From: Verrucomicrobiota bacterium
GTDB taxonomy: Bacteria > Verrucomicrobiota > Verrucomicrobiia > Opitutales > Opitutaceae
Reading direction: 5' to 3'
Length of the DNA stretch: 64,000 bases
Assembly: GCA_023432225.1 (NCBI GenBank)
Contig: JAEYUW010000045.1
Coordinates: 372,001-436,000, forward strand
In this document: in pieces, positions 16,841 through 26,205 of the stretch
How positions within the stretch are numbered: the first letter of the stretch is position 1
How the letters are laid out: each line of letters starts with the position of its first letter
Position numbers and translations under genes: made by a program
The notes under the pieces: generated by a model
Databases searched by the model: none
Told to the model about the DNA's origin: nothing
Seen by the model: only the letters and a program-made list of their open reading frames with translations

Positions 16841-18214
16841 TTAGCGGACGCCTTCCATGCGGAGGCGCGCGGGCGTGTAGTCGGCCGGCGTGCGCTTCAG
16901 CGAGAAGTCATACATCTTGTTCTGGTTGTCCAAGCCGATGGCGAGGTAGCGGCCGGCGACGAGATCGGTGTGGACCTCCAACGTGCTCCAGAACGTGAGT
17001 GCATCGTAGTAGTTGATGCAGTGTGCCTCGGAGACGCGCCAGAGCTGGCCGCGACCGTCGTATTGATCGACGGCGAGGATCTGCCAGCTGTCTTCGTCGA
17101 TGTAGAACGTGCGGCGGGCGTAGACGTGACCGGTGCCCGGCTTGAGCGTGGCGTCGACGACCCAGACGCGGTGCAATTCGTAGCGCGTGAGGTCCTGGTT
17201 GATGTGGAGCGGCTTCAGGATCTCGTCGTATTTCACCGAGTCGCTGTGCAGCTTGTAGGAATTGTAGGGCACATACATTTCCTGTTTGCCGACGAGCTTC
17301 CACTCGTAGCGATCAGGGGCGCCGTTGAACATGTCGAACTGGTCCGACGTGCGCATGTTGTCGGCCGCGGTGCCGGGGTTGTCGTATTCGACGGCCGGCG
17401 CGCCGCGGACGCGGCGCTGACCGGCGTTGTAGAGCCAGGCGCGGCGCTTTTCCTTCACCTGATCCATCGTCTCGTGCACGAGCAAGATCGAGCCGGCGAG
17501 GCGGGCGGGGGCAGTGACGGCCTGCTTGAAGTAGATCAGGACGTTGTCCGACACGATCTGCCGGGCGAGGTCCGCCTCGGAGATGTCGTCGCGCACGTAA
17601 TTGAACAGAAACTCGTCGTCGAAATCGACGAGCGTGTAGCTGCCGTTGCGCTGCGGAGCGGCCTGGCTGATCGTGCGCGTGGCGGCGATGCCGCGATAAC
17701 GGGTGAGATGATTCCAAATCACCTCGAGGCCGTTCTGCGGAATGGGGAACGGAATGCCGACGACCGAGCCGCTGACGCCGTTGCCGCCTTCAGTCAGCGC
17801 GGCCGTGGTGGCGTGGCGCTTGGTCGCATCGTAGATGCGCTGCGGATTGGCGGCGGTGCGATGCGAGGCGTAGACGGGCATCTTGTAAGTCGCATACGCC
17901 TTGAGCAGCGCGACGTGGCCGGCGGTGAGCTTGCCGGCGTATTGCTCGGCGTTGGCCGCGGTGATCGTGAAGAGCGGTTGCTCGTTCGCGAACGGATCCG
18001 GGTGGTGCATGCCTGGCTTGTAGCCGGCGGGCGGGGTGGTGATGCCGCCGTCCCACGCGGGGATCGAGCCATCGGCGTTACCGGCCTTCTCGCCGCCGAG
18101 CGGCGTGAGGTCGGCGCCGAGACGATCGGCCTGGGCCTGCGAGATGCCTGCGTGGGCAACACAAGCCAGCGCAAAAGAACTGAGGGTGGAGAACAGAAGA
18201 GTTTTGTTTTTCAT
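16841..18214 (-). CDS. DUF1329 family exported protein
   Basis: The 457-residue protein has a signal peptide (MKNKTLLFSTLSSFALACVA, cleavage after HA). The DUF1329 pattern includes ADRLGADLTPLGGEKAGNAD, GSIPAWDGGITTPPAGYKPG, FPIPQNGLEVIWNHLTRYRG, a beta-rich centre with WKLVGKQEMYVPYNSYKL, and ARRTFYIDEDSWQILAVDQY. The family is thought to adopt an LolA-like beta fold and to be periplasmic or outer-membrane associated. It nearly always neighbours a DUF1302 gene, as here (19 bases upstream on the same strand). A role in passing a hydrophobic molecule between the DUF1302 protein and the RND exporter is inference from neighbourhood. Confidence 0.88.
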   Translation of the reverse strand: MKNKTLLFSTLSSFALACVAHAGISQAQADRLGADLTPLGGEKAGNADGSIPAWDGGITTPPAGYKPGMHHPDPFANEQPLFTITAANAEQYAGKLTAGHVALLKAYATYKMPVYASHRTAANPQRIYDATKRHATTAALTEGGNGVSGSVVGIPFPIPQNGLEVIWNHLTRYRGIAATRTISQAAPQRNGSYTLVDFDDEFLFNYVRDDISEADLARQIVSDNVLIYFKQAVTAPARLAGSILLVHETMDQVKEKRRAWLYNAGQRRVRGAPAVEYDNPGTAADNMRTSDQFDMFNGAPDRYEWKLVGKQEMYVPYNSYKLHSDSVKYDEILKPLHINQDLTRYELHRVWVVDATLKPGTGHVYARRTFYIDEDSWQILAVDQYDGRGQLWRVSEAHCINYYDALTFWSTLEVHTDLVAGRYLAIGLDNQNKMYDFSLKRTPADYTPARLRMEGVR

Positions 18215-18233
18215 GGCTGGGGAGGGCGCCGGG

Positions 18234-20216
18234 TTAGAACGAATACTTCAGCGTGGCGGAGACGTAGTCGCGGTCGCCGAGGAGATTGTAGCGACCGGCG
18301 CCGAAGAAGTTCACGTAGCGCAATTCGAGCGACCAGGCATTCTGGAAGGTGAAGTCGGCACCAGCGGTGAGCGTTTTGCGGCCTTCGAGGAAGTTGCCCA
18401 TCGGGAGCGGAGTATTGCCGCTCACGTCGTGCGCGAAGAGCACGAGCGGCGAGACGTTCACGCCGGCGAATGCGTTGTTGTAATCGAGGCGGCCGACGAG
18501 TTGGTAGCCCCACGAGAACTTCGTCGCGAAGGCGCTGGAAGGTTCAGAGAGCGGCTGGATGCCCGAGGCATTGCTGCCGGAGAGCGTCATGTAGTTGACG
18601 TCGCCGCCGACAAACGTGCCGGGGCCGTCGTAGCGGAGCGTGCCGGGATTCGGGATGTCGGCGTGCACGTAGCCGACCTCGGCCACGAGCGTGGTCTGGT
18701 CCGCGCCGAAGAAACCGCGCGCAACCTTGGTGGCGGTCATCTGGCCGGTCCAAACTTTGTTGCGACGATAACCGGGGATGTAGGTGTTCAGCGCGTAGGT
18801 GCCGAGTTGGTTGAAGGAGAAGCGCGAGCTGAGCGGGGAGAGCGCGGCGAAGAGCAGCTCCACGTCGTCGACTTGGAACGGCTGGTTGTTGCGGTAGCTG
18901 AGTTCGCCCTGGAGGGCGACGCCGGCGATGTTGGTGTTGAAGCTGGCGCCGAAGAGGTGGATGTCCTCGGGGAACTCGATCAGGTAGTTGCCGGTCGCGG
19001 CGGACTTGAGGAGTTCGCGCTGGGCGAGCTGGCCGGTGACGCCGGCGACGGTCGCGTAGAACGGCTGGAGCGCCGCGGGGAGCGCGCTGGCGGGCACGCC
19101 GGTGAGCGTGGCGCCGATGAGCGTGCTGAGCGAGCTGGCCGCGTTGGTGGGGCCGACGGCCGTCGCGAGGCTCGTCATGAAGGTGGTATTCGCGGCGAGA
19201 ATCGCGCCGGAGTCGGAAGCAGCGAGCGCACCGTTCACCGGCACCGTCGGCGTGCGGGCCGAGATGACGGGGAGACGGCTGTGGTAGTTCATGTAGTAGA
19301 CCGCGAACTCCGTGTTGTTGAAATTCTCGGCGAGGTAACGGAACGCGACGCCCCACTGACCGGACGTGCCGGGCTCGTTGTCCGTGCCGCGCAAGATCGC
19401 GCCAATGGCCGCGCCATCGTTCACCGCACCGAAGCCGAGATAGACTTTCTGGCCACCCTTCGCGACGAAGTCATTCGTCGAGAAGTAGGTGCCGGGCGGA
19501 TCGACGCGGGTGCGCTCCCAATCGAGCAAATAGAACGCCTCCGCAGTGAGCTTGTCGGTGAGACCGAGCGAGGCGGACACCATGTTGAGGGGGCGGAGCG
19601 CTTCCTTCAGTTCGGAGCCCGGTGTGCGGAGCTTCGCGACGTCGATCGGGTTGACCGAATTGATGCCGTTCGGGATGAACGTGCTTTCGCCCCAGCTGAG
19701 CACCTGTTTGCCGATGGCGACGCGCGCCGGCATCGTCCCGAGCGTGGGCTTGAAATAGACGTAAGCGTCGAGCAGCTCGCCGCCTTCGCCGACAATCCGC
19801 ATCGCCTCGTCGGAGAGCGCGGCCTTTTTGCGCGTGCCGTTCGAGTTGACGTAGTCGCTGAAATAGAAGCCGCGGACGAAGAGACCAGCGTTCTTGTAGC
19901 TCAGCTCCAAATCGTGGTTGGCTTTCAGCAGAGCCGACGCGAAACCGGCATCGTAGTTAAGGTTACCATCGTCGCCGTTGACCGAACGTTGCTTGCCGGC
20001 AACGCCGTTGAAGGAGTTGGTGATGCCATAGAGCTCGGGATCGGGCGGGCTAAGACGGTAGAGAGCGCCGAAGGAGAGCGTGGTATCGAAGTGCCCTTTG
20101 ACCTCGCCAAATTCCAGCACGATGGCCCGGGAGGCGGGCACAACGCACATGGCGGCGGTCAAAGCAGCGATCGCCTGCAAGCGCAGACGACGAGGCATGG
20201 GGTTGCTTGGGTTCAT
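18234..20216 (-). CDS. DUF1302 family outer-membrane beta-barrel-like protein
   Basis: A 660-residue protein with a signal peptide (LQAIAALTAAMCVVPASRA, allowing a start at the ATG at 20216 or 20198). The mature part begins VLEFGEVKGHFDTTLSFGAL, the typical DUF1302 entry. It contains VAIGKQVLSWGESTFIPNGI and NPIDVAKLRTPGSELKEALR, which are diagnostic, then long alternating strands and a terminal YVSATLKYSF ending in Phe, the outer-membrane barrel signal. A family member usually runs 550-700 residues. It heads the four-gene unit with the DUF1329, YCF48-like and RND genes. Its role is probably an outer-membrane channel or lipid acceptor; no substrate can be read from the sequence. Confidence 0.88.
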   Translation of the reverse strand: MNPSNPMPRRLRLQAIAALTAAMCVVPASRAIVLEFGEVKGHFDTTLSFGALYRLSPPDPELYGITNSFNGVAGKQRSVNGDDGNLNYDAGFASALLKANHDLELSYKNAGLFVRGFYFSDYVNSNGTRKKAALSDEAMRIVGEGGELLDAYVYFKPTLGTMPARVAIGKQVLSWGESTFIPNGINSVNPIDVAKLRTPGSELKEALRPLNMVSASLGLTDKLTAEAFYLLDWERTRVDPPGTYFSTNDFVAKGGQKVYLGFGAVNDGAAIGAILRGTDNEPGTSGQWGVAFRYLAENFNNTEFAVYYMNYHSRLPVISARTPTVPVNGALAASDSGAILAANTTFMTSLATAVGPTNAASSLSTLIGATLTGVPASALPAALQPFYATVAGVTGQLAQRELLKSAATGNYLIEFPEDIHLFGASFNTNIAGVALQGELSYRNNQPFQVDDVELLFAALSPLSSRFSFNQLGTYALNTYIPGYRRNKVWTGQMTATKVARGFFGADQTTLVAEVGYVHADIPNPGTLRYDGPGTFVGGDVNYMTLSGSNASGIQPLSEPSSAFATKFSWGYQLVGRLDYNNAFAGVNVSPLVLFAHDVSGNTPLPMGNFLEGRKTLTAGADFTFQNAWSLELRYVNFFGAGRYNLLGDRDYVSATLKYSF

Positions 20217-20417
20217 AGCGGTTGGGAAACACGGCCGCCTCAATCGGAGGGGCGCGGGGGTGGTTTGGGTAGTGCAGGGCAAGCCAGCGGCTTGACTCAT
20301 CGGCGCGGGATGAAGCGGCGTTTCTTTATGACTTCAAGACTTAATCCACGGTGGGGCAGGGCTTTGGTTTCGCCATTAGCGTTTTGACGCCGCCCCCGAA
20401 ACGGCAACCGTGAGTCC

Positions 20418-23285
20418 ATGGACGCCGCCGCGCACATCCACATCAAGGGAGCCCGGGAGCACAACCTGCGGAATCTCGAGCTGCGCATCCCGCGGGGAAA
20501 ACTAGTCGTCGTCACCGGCCCCAGCGGCTCCGGGAAAAGCTCCCTGGCGTTCGATACCCTCTACGCCGAGGGCTACCGCAAATACATGGAAAGCCTCTCG
20601 GCGCAGGCGCGGCAGATCCTCGAGCAACTCAAGAAACCCGACGTCGACTTTATCCACGGACTCTCGCCGGTGCTCGCGATCGAGCAGCGCACCGGCACCG
20701 GCTCGCCGCGCAGCACCGTCGCGACGGTCACCGAAGTCGCCGACTACGCGCGCCTGCTCTGGGCGCTGTGCGGCGAGCAACGATGCCCGAAAGACGGCGG
20801 CAAGGTCATCAAGCGCTCGCTCGATGACTGCATTGATCAACTTTTCCGCGACGCCCCGGCGGAGCGCGCGCTGATTCTCGCGCCGTTCATGACGGCGAAG
20901 CCGTCGGTGTTGCGCGATGAACTGCCACGGCTCCGCCAACGCGGCTTTCAGCGCGTGCGCATCGCCGGGGAGGTGAAATCGCTCGAGGAACCACGACTGA
21001 TTCCGAATGGCACCGCGGAGATCACCGTCGAGGTCGTGCTCGATCGCATCGTCCTCAACGCCGATCAGCGCAGCCGCGTGGCCGACTCGCTCGAACTCGC
21101 CTTCCGCGAGGGCCAGAGCCGCGCGCTCGTGCTCGTGCAACGAACCGCAGAAGCGCCGTGGCGCGAGATTCCGCTCAGCCAGAATCTCGCGTGCGAAATC
21201 TGCGGCGACGTTTTCGAGCCGCTGACGCCGCGACATTTTTCGTTCAACAACAAGGAGGGCGCGTGCCCCGACTGCGGCGGCATCGGTCGCAAACTCGCGT
21301 TCAGCGACGAGCTGGTGATTCCCGACCCGGAAAAATCCGTGCGCGAAGGCGCGATCAAGCCGTGGCGCATCGGCGGAAAAAATCTCATCATCAAACACAA
21401 CGCGCTCCTGAAGCAGCTCGCGGAGCAGTTGCCGTTCGATCCGGACGTGCCGTGGAAAAAACTCCCCGACGAGACGCGCAATCTGATTCTTCACGGGGCG
21501 GGGGAGCGGCTTTTCAGTTTCAAGCTCCGCCGCATGCGCGAGCCGAAGGCGATGCCGTTTCCCGGCGTGGTCGCCGATCTCATGGAGAGTTTTCGCGAGA
21601 CCGACAGCGATGGGTTCCGTGCCCGACTCACGACCTTCATGGTCAGCGGCGAGTGTCCGACTTGTCGCGGCTCGCGCCTCAATCCGCGCAGCGCGGCGGT
21701 GCGCCTGACGGGGAAGACGTATCCGGATTTCAGCGCGATGGATATCACGCGCGCACTCGGCTTCTTGCGCGAGGTTGCCGTGCAACTCGGCGCGGTGGAA
21801 GCCGTGACCGAAGTGGTCGAAGGCGTCGAGCAGCGCCTGCACTTTCTCCAGGAAACCGGCCTCGGCTACCTGACGCTCGATCGCGAATACAGCACGCTCT
21901 CCGGCGGCGAATCGCAACGCGTGCGCCTCGCGACGCAGCTCGGCATGGGCTTGGTCGGTGTCATCTACGTCCTCGACGAACCGAGCATCGGCCTGCACGC
22001 GCGCGACAACCAGAAACTCCTCGCCACGCTCCGCGACCTGCGCGATCGCGGCAACACGGTCGTTGTCGTCGAACACGATGAGGACACGATGCGGATCGCC
22101 GATCAACTCATCGAACTCGGCCCCGGCGCCGGCCGCGAAGGCGGCGAAATTCTTTTTCAAGGCACGCCCGCTGATTGCGCGAAGCTTTCCGCCTCCGCCT
22201 CACGCACCGGTCCGTATCTCGCGCGCAAGATGGGCGTGGCCAAGGACGCGAAGACGCTCGCGCCCGACGGCCGCTGGCTGACCGTGCGCGGCGCCAGCCA
22301 GCACAACCTGAAGAACGTCGATGCCACGTTTCCCGTGGGCTTGTTGACCTGCGTCACCGGCGTCTCGGGCTCCGGCAAGAGTTCGCTCGTGAACGACATT
22401 CTCGCCACCGCCACCGCGCGAAAACTCAACGGCGCGAAGACGCTGCCGGGAAAACACAAGGCGCTCGCCGGTCTCGAGCACTTCGAGAAGACCGTGCAAG
22501 TCGACCAGGAGCCCATCGGCCGCAGTCCGCGCTCGAATCCCGCCAGCTACGTCGGGCTGCTTGATCTGTTGCGCGATCTCTTTGCCCAGCTTCCGCTCGC
22601 CAAAGTCCGCGGCTACAAGGCCAGCCGGTTCTCTTTCAACGTGCGTGGCGGTCGCTGCGAGCGTTGCCAAGGCGACGGCGTCATCCGCCTCGACATGCAG
22701 TTCATGGCAGATGCGTTCGCGCCGTGTCCGAGTTGCGACGGCCGGCGTTTCAACCGCGAGACGCTCGAAGTGCGCTATCACGGCAAAAACATCGCCGACG
22801 TGCTCGACCTCACCGTGCGCGAGGCGATGGATCTGTTCCGTGCGATTCCGCGCATCAGCGAGAAACTCGCAACGCTCGATGCCGTCGGTCTGGGCTACCT
22901 GCAACTCGGTCAATCCGCCACGACGCTCAGCGGCGGTGAGGCGCAGCGCCTCAAGCTCTCGCTCGAACTCAGCAAGCGCGAGCAAGGCCGCACGCTCTAC
23001 ATTCTCGACGAGCCGACGACCGGACTGCACTGGACGGACATCCAGCGTTTGATGGATCTGCTCTTCAAGCTGCGCGACGCCGGCAACACCGTGGTCATCA
23101 TCGAACACAATCTGGATGTGATAAATCTCGCGGACTGGCTCATCGATCTCGGCCCCGGCGGCGGGCCGGAAGGTGGCGAGATTGTTTACGCCGGCTCGCG
23201 ACCGGGCATCGAAAAGGAGCCGCGCTCGCCCACCGGCGAGGCGCTCCGCGCGTGGCGGGATGCGGGCGCGGGGAAGCTTCGCTAG
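20418..23285 (+). CDS. uvrA: UvrABC system protein A
   Basis: A 955-residue excinuclease subunit for lesion recognition in nucleotide excision repair. The first ABC module has Walker A GPSGSGKSS at residues 34-42, and a UvrB-binding domain (about 120-250) is present, so it is a canonical rather than a UvrB-independent UvrA2 form. A zinc module CEICGDVF ... CPDCGG follows, then the first signature LSGGESQRVRLATQLG. The second module has GVSGSGKSSLVNDIL, the zinc finger CERCQGDG ... CPSCDG, and LSGGEAQRLKLSLELS with ILDEPTTGLHW. The ATG at 20418 gives the family start. The 200-base upstream region is shared with the divergent DUF1302 gene; I see no LexA-box palindrome there. Confidence 0.96.
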   Translation: MDAAAHIHIKGAREHNLRNLELRIPRGKLVVVTGPSGSGKSSLAFDTLYAEGYRKYMESLSAQARQILEQLKKPDVDFIHGLSPVLAIEQRTGTGSPRSTVATVTEVADYARLLWALCGEQRCPKDGGKVIKRSLDDCIDQLFRDAPAERALILAPFMTAKPSVLRDELPRLRQRGFQRVRIAGEVKSLEEPRLIPNGTAEITVEVVLDRIVLNADQRSRVADSLELAFREGQSRALVLVQRTAEAPWREIPLSQNLACEICGDVFEPLTPRHFSFNNKEGACPDCGGIGRKLAFSDELVIPDPEKSVREGAIKPWRIGGKNLIIKHNALLKQLAEQLPFDPDVPWKKLPDETRNLILHGAGERLFSFKLRRMREPKAMPFPGVVADLMESFRETDSDGFRARLTTFMVSGECPTCRGSRLNPRSAAVRLTGKTYPDFSAMDITRALGFLREVAVQLGAVEAVTEVVEGVEQRLHFLQETGLGYLTLDREYSTLSGGESQRVRLATQLGMGLVGVIYVLDEPSIGLHARDNQKLLATLRDLRDRGNTVVVVEHDEDTMRIADQLIELGPGAGREGGEILFQGTPADCAKLSASASRTGPYLARKMGVAKDAKTLAPDGRWLTVRGASQHNLKNVDATFPVGLLTCVTGVSGSGKSSLVNDILATATARKLNGAKTLPGKHKALAGLEHFEKTVQVDQEPIGRSPRSNPASYVGLLDLLRDLFAQLPLAKVRGYKASRFSFNVRGGRCERCQGDGVIRLDMQFMADAFAPCPSCDGRRFNRETLEVRYHGKNIADVLDLTVREAMDLFRAIPRISEKLATLDAVGLGYLQLGQSATTLSGGEAQRLKLSLELSKREQGRTLYILDEPTTGLHWTDIQRLMDLLFKLRDAGNTVVIIEHNLDVINLADWLIDLGPGGGPEGGEIVYAGSRPGIEKEPRSPTGEALRAWRDAGAGKLR

Positions 23286-23319
23286 GTCGTTGCGCGTTGC
23301 ATTGTGCGACCGCGCGCGC

Positions 23320-23350
23320 GGCCAAAGTCGCCGCCGCAGGCGGCTTGGCC
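23320..23350. repeat. Strong hairpin after uvrA
   Basis: Outer stem GGCCAA / TTGGCC and inner stem GCCGCC / GGCGGC around a GCA loop, with a four-base bulge on one side. It lies 35 bases after the uvrA stop. There is no T run, so it may be a transcript-stabilising or REP-like structure rather than a clear terminator. Confidence 0.4.
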
Positions 23351-23543
23351 GGCGGCACCTGTGGCCGACACACCTTCACCTCCGCACGCCGAGCGAGCGG
23401 GAGACTCAGCGCACCGCGCCTCACCGAGACGCGACTCCCCGGCGGAGCCACGTTTTTGTTCGCACAATAATTTCCGCAACTTCGCGGCGCGCAGCGGGGT
23501 GTTGGGAGCATCCGGCCAACAACCCTCCCAACCAACTCCACTC

Positions 23544-24110
23544 ATGAAAGTCTCCCTCCGCTCCGTTCTCGCCGCCGCCACCGTTTCGCTGGCGCTCACC
23601 ACCGCCTCGTTCGCTGCTGACGAGGACTCCGGTTTCGTCGACATCGGCCAGTTGCTGCCTTCCGCGAAGGGCCAGTTCGTCGAAGTCAACTTGTCGCCCG
23701 CGATGCTCAAGTTCGCCTCCCGCATCGCCAAGCATCAGGACGCCGACGCGGCCGACATCGTCGGCGATATTCAACGCGTCCGCGTCAACGTCGTCGGTCT
23801 CGATGACGCCAACCGCGCGGCGAACGTGGAAAAAATCGAAGCAGTCCGCGCGAAACTCGAAAAGTCCGGCTGGCACCGCATGGTGACGGTCCGCGAAGGC
23901 GAAAAGGGCGACGACGTTGCGATCTTCGCCAAGATGAAAGGCGAGGACATCATTGAAGGCCTCGTCGTCACCGTCATCGACCGCAAAGGCGAGGCCGTCT
24001 TCGTCAACATCGTCGGCAGCATCAACGCCGAGAAAATCGGCGCGCTCGCGGAGAAATACGACATCGAGCCGCTGCGCCACGTGAAGGTTAAAGCGAAGGT
24101 CAAAGCCTGA
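23544..24110 (+). CDS. Exported DUF4252-like protein
   Basis: A 188-residue product with a clean signal peptide (MKVSLRSVLAAATVSLALTT, cleavage after SFA). The mature domain contains FVEVNLSPAMLKFASRIAKH, a mixed alpha/beta middle (VRVNVVGLDDANRAANVEKI), LEKSGWHRMVTVREGEKGDD, and VNIVGSINAEKIGALAEKYD. This order fits DUF4252, a family of small exported proteins of unknown function. The ATG at 23544 gives the signal peptide; the frame continues upstream without homology. A REP-like pair separates it from the next gene, whose C-terminal half has a similar plan, so the two may be paralogues. Confidence 0.7.
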   Translation: MKVSLRSVLAAATVSLALTTASFAADEDSGFVDIGQLLPSAKGQFVEVNLSPAMLKFASRIAKHQDADAADIVGDIQRVRVNVVGLDDANRAANVEKIEAVRAKLEKSGWHRMVTVREGEKGDDVAIFAKMKGEDIIEGLVVTVIDRKGEAVFVNIVGSINAEKIGALAEKYDIEPLRHVKVKAKVKA

Positions 24111-24114
24111 GGGC

Positions 24115-24205
24115 AGGGCCGGCTTCAGCCGGCCCAAAGCGAATCTCTCGCTCGCTGATCTCGCGCATCACATCGAAACGGGCCGGCTGAAGCCGGCCCT
24201 ACTCA
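24115..24205. repeat. Pair of REP-like palindromes (family A)
   Basis: Two copies of a palindrome with stem GGGCCGGCT / AGCCGGCCC lie in opposite orientation, about 40 bases apart, in the gap between the two DUF4252-like genes. A second pair of the same family lies at 26773-26864. Confidence 0.8.
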
Positions 24206-24224
24206 CGATCTCCATCCGCTGCCC

Positions 24225-24872
24225 ATGAACACGCCGACTTCCCCAACTCCCGCCGCTTCGCAACCTCCCGCCGCGCCCCGCCGCCGCATCTGGCCTTGGG
24301 TGCTCGGGCTCTGTCTCGCGCCGTTCGTGATCCTCGGTGTCGCGGTGGCCAGCTACATCACGCTTGATCGCGACGCCTCGGTGTTGCGTCGCCACGTGAT
24401 GAAGGCGACGCACGCCGACTGGAACACGAAGGTCCAGTGCAGCGTCGGCCGGATCACGATCGGTGCCGTCCGCAGCGGACTGTTCTTCGTCCGCAAGCCG
24501 GAGGTAACCGATGCCCGCCTGGCGCTCGCCGCCGTGAAGCACGCCAGCGTCGGTGTCTACGAACTCCGCCGCCGTGGCGGCGAATGGTCACGCGAGCAGC
24601 TGTTTCTCGACACGGATCGCGCGATGAAGGAACGTGGCTGGACGCGCCTCGTCGGCGTCTCCGACCGCAACGGCGCTGAAGCCGTCCTCGTCTACACGCC
24701 CGAAGACATCGACGACGATGAGCCGATCGACATCTGCGTCGCCGTCGTGAATGATCGCGAACTCGTGATCGCCTCCACCACGGTGGACCCGACGACGCTC
24801 GGCGAACTCGTCGAGCGGCACACGCCTGAGCACATCAAGAAGATCGCGACCCGCCACCAGTTGGCGCTCTGA
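24225..24872 (+). CDS. Membrane-anchored DUF4252-like protein
   Basis: A 215-residue protein: a proline-rich cytoplasmic N-terminus (about 20 residues), one hydrophobic helix (WPWVLGLCLAPFVILGVAVA) and a periplasmic domain. The domain lines up loosely with the C-terminal half of the preceding gene: MKERGWTRLVGVSDRNGAEA parallels LEKSGWHRMVTVREGEKGDD, and DICVAVVNDRELVIASTTVD parallels the VVTVIDRKGEAVFVNIVGS segment. TTLGELVERHTPEH then matches INAEKIGALAEKY. I therefore infer distant paralogy, with an anchor replacing the cleavable signal. Its function is unknown. A terminator follows 30 bases after the stop. Confidence 0.6.
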   Translation: MNTPTSPTPAASQPPAAPRRRIWPWVLGLCLAPFVILGVAVASYITLDRDASVLRRHVMKATHADWNTKVQCSVGRITIGAVRSGLFFVRKPEVTDARLALAAVKHASVGVYELRRRGGEWSREQLFLDTDRAMKERGWTRLVGVSDRNGAEAVLVYTPEDIDDDEPIDICVAVVNDRELVIASTTVDPTTLGELVERHTPEHIKKIATRHQLAL

Positions 24873-24902
24873 GTTCGTCCCTCGACATCCGACAGCATTG
24901 CC

Positions 24903-24936
24903 GCCCGCGTCCGACGACGCGGGCGTTTCTCTTTTC
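24903..24936 (+). terminator. Intrinsic terminator after the anchored DUF4252-like gene
   Basis: A perfect 9-bp stem GCCCGCGTC / GACGCGGGC with a 4-base loop is followed by the T-rich run GTTTCTCTTTTCT. Confidence 0.75.
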
Positions 24937-24982
24937 TAAGGCGCGAAGTTGCGCGCCGTCGATTTGCGCTAAAACTCCGAGC

Positions 24983-26155
24983 GTGTCCGAAGCCCTGCCG
25001 ACCGTGGTCCACCTCGATGCCGACGCGTTTTTCGTGTCGTGCGAACTGGCGCTGCGTCCCGAATTGCGCGGCAAAAAGACGGCGGTCGGCGGTCGCGAGC
25101 GCGGCATCATTTCCTCGGCCAGCTATGAAGCGCGCGCTGCGGGGGTCTACACACCGATGCCAACGAAGCTGGCACTGCGCGTATGCCCGGACCTGATCAT
25201 GCTGCCGCATACCTCGGGCCTCTACGGCAAGGTCTCGCGGCAGATGTTCGATCTCTGCGAAACGCTTACTCCGATCGTGCAACGCAACTCGATCGACGAA
25301 GGCTACCTCGATTTGCGTATGTGCGGTTTCAAGACGGCCGCCGAAATCGAGACGCGCGTGCGCGCGCTGCAACGACGCATCTGGGATGATCTGCAGATTC
25401 CGACCTCCTTCGGTATCGCGTCGAACAAGCTGGTCGCCGCCATCGCCAGCAAAGCCCGCAAACCGCGCGGCTTCACGGTGGTGCCCCCGGGACACGAAGC
25501 CGAGTTCCTCGCGCCGCTATCGATCGGAGTGTTGCCCGGCATCGGCAAGAAGACGGAGGAACGGCTGAAGGCGAATGGGCTGAAACTCGTGCGCGACATC
25601 CTGGAGCTAAGCGAGCGGCAACTCGGGGAGACTTTTGGCAACTTCGCCGGCGAAGTGCTGCGCATGGCGCGCGGGGAAGACGACCGCGTCGTGCACGTCG
25701 ATCACGAGGATGCGAAATCGTATTCGCAGCAGGAAACGTTCGGTGAAGACATCTGGGATTTCGCCGAGATCGAGCGCATCGCGAAACGCATGATCGACGA
25801 CCTCATGCCATCGATTCGCGCGGACGGGAAACGCGCGCGCACACTTACCGTGAAGGTGCGCTATCCCGGCATGGAAGATACCTCGTGCGGCCGAAGTTTG
25901 CCGGAGGCGTCGGATCTCGAAGCGCCGTTTTATCCGCTGGTGGCGCCGCTTTTGAAAGCGGCGTGGACCAAGCGCCGACCGCTGCGATTGGTCGCGGTGC
26001 GTTTTTCCGGCATCGAAGATCCGGCGACTCAGCTGGAGATGTTCGGGCAGACCGAGGAGAAGAAACGCCGTCTCGCCGCCGTGCTCGACAAACTCAACAC
26101 CGGCAAATCCCCGACCGTGAAACGGGGGCACCAACTCGGCGGCGAACGCAGCTAG
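24983..26155 (+). CDS. dinB: Y-family DNA polymerase (Pol IV/DinB type)
   Basis: A 390-residue translesion polymerase. The catalytic palm shows VVHLDADAFFVSCE (first acidic cluster) and RNSIDEGYLDL, where the usual Ala of SIDEAYLD is Gly. The finger motif RGIISSASYEARAAGVYTPM precedes it. A helix-hairpin-helix thumb segment (LPGIGKKTEERLKANGLKLV) and a little-finger domain follow, and TQLEMFGQ near residue 350 resembles a sliding-clamp binding motif. Such polymerases bypass lesions at low fidelity. The start is GTG at 24983, matching the normal N-terminus MSEALPTVVHLD. It is a single gene, with no LexA-like box visible in its short upstream region. Confidence 0.92.
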   Translation: MSEALPTVVHLDADAFFVSCELALRPELRGKKTAVGGRERGIISSASYEARAAGVYTPMPTKLALRVCPDLIMLPHTSGLYGKVSRQMFDLCETLTPIVQRNSIDEGYLDLRMCGFKTAAEIETRVRALQRRIWDDLQIPTSFGIASNKLVAAIASKARKPRGFTVVPPGHEAEFLAPLSIGVLPGIGKKTEERLKANGLKLVRDILELSERQLGETFGNFAGEVLRMARGEDDRVVHVDHEDAKSYSQQETFGEDIWDFAEIERIAKRMIDDLMPSIRADGKRARTLTVKVRYPGMEDTSCGRSLPEASDLEAPFYPLVAPLLKAAWTKRRPLRLVAVRFSGIEDPATQLEMFGQTEEKKRRLAAVLDKLNTGKSPTVKRGHQLGGERS

Positions 26156-26205
26156 TTTCGATTTGAAACCGTGCCGAAGCGCGCAATTCGTGGAGGAGTT
26201 ACGCC

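Noticed and set aside
16775..18352. A 525-codon plus-strand frame opposite the DUF1329 gene
   Set aside because: The minus strand encodes a protein with signal peptide and DUF1329 motifs; the plus frame has no recognisable domain and biased composition.
20217..20417. An SOS box upstream of uvrA
   Set aside because: I looked for a LexA-type palindrome in the shared upstream region and found none that was convincing.
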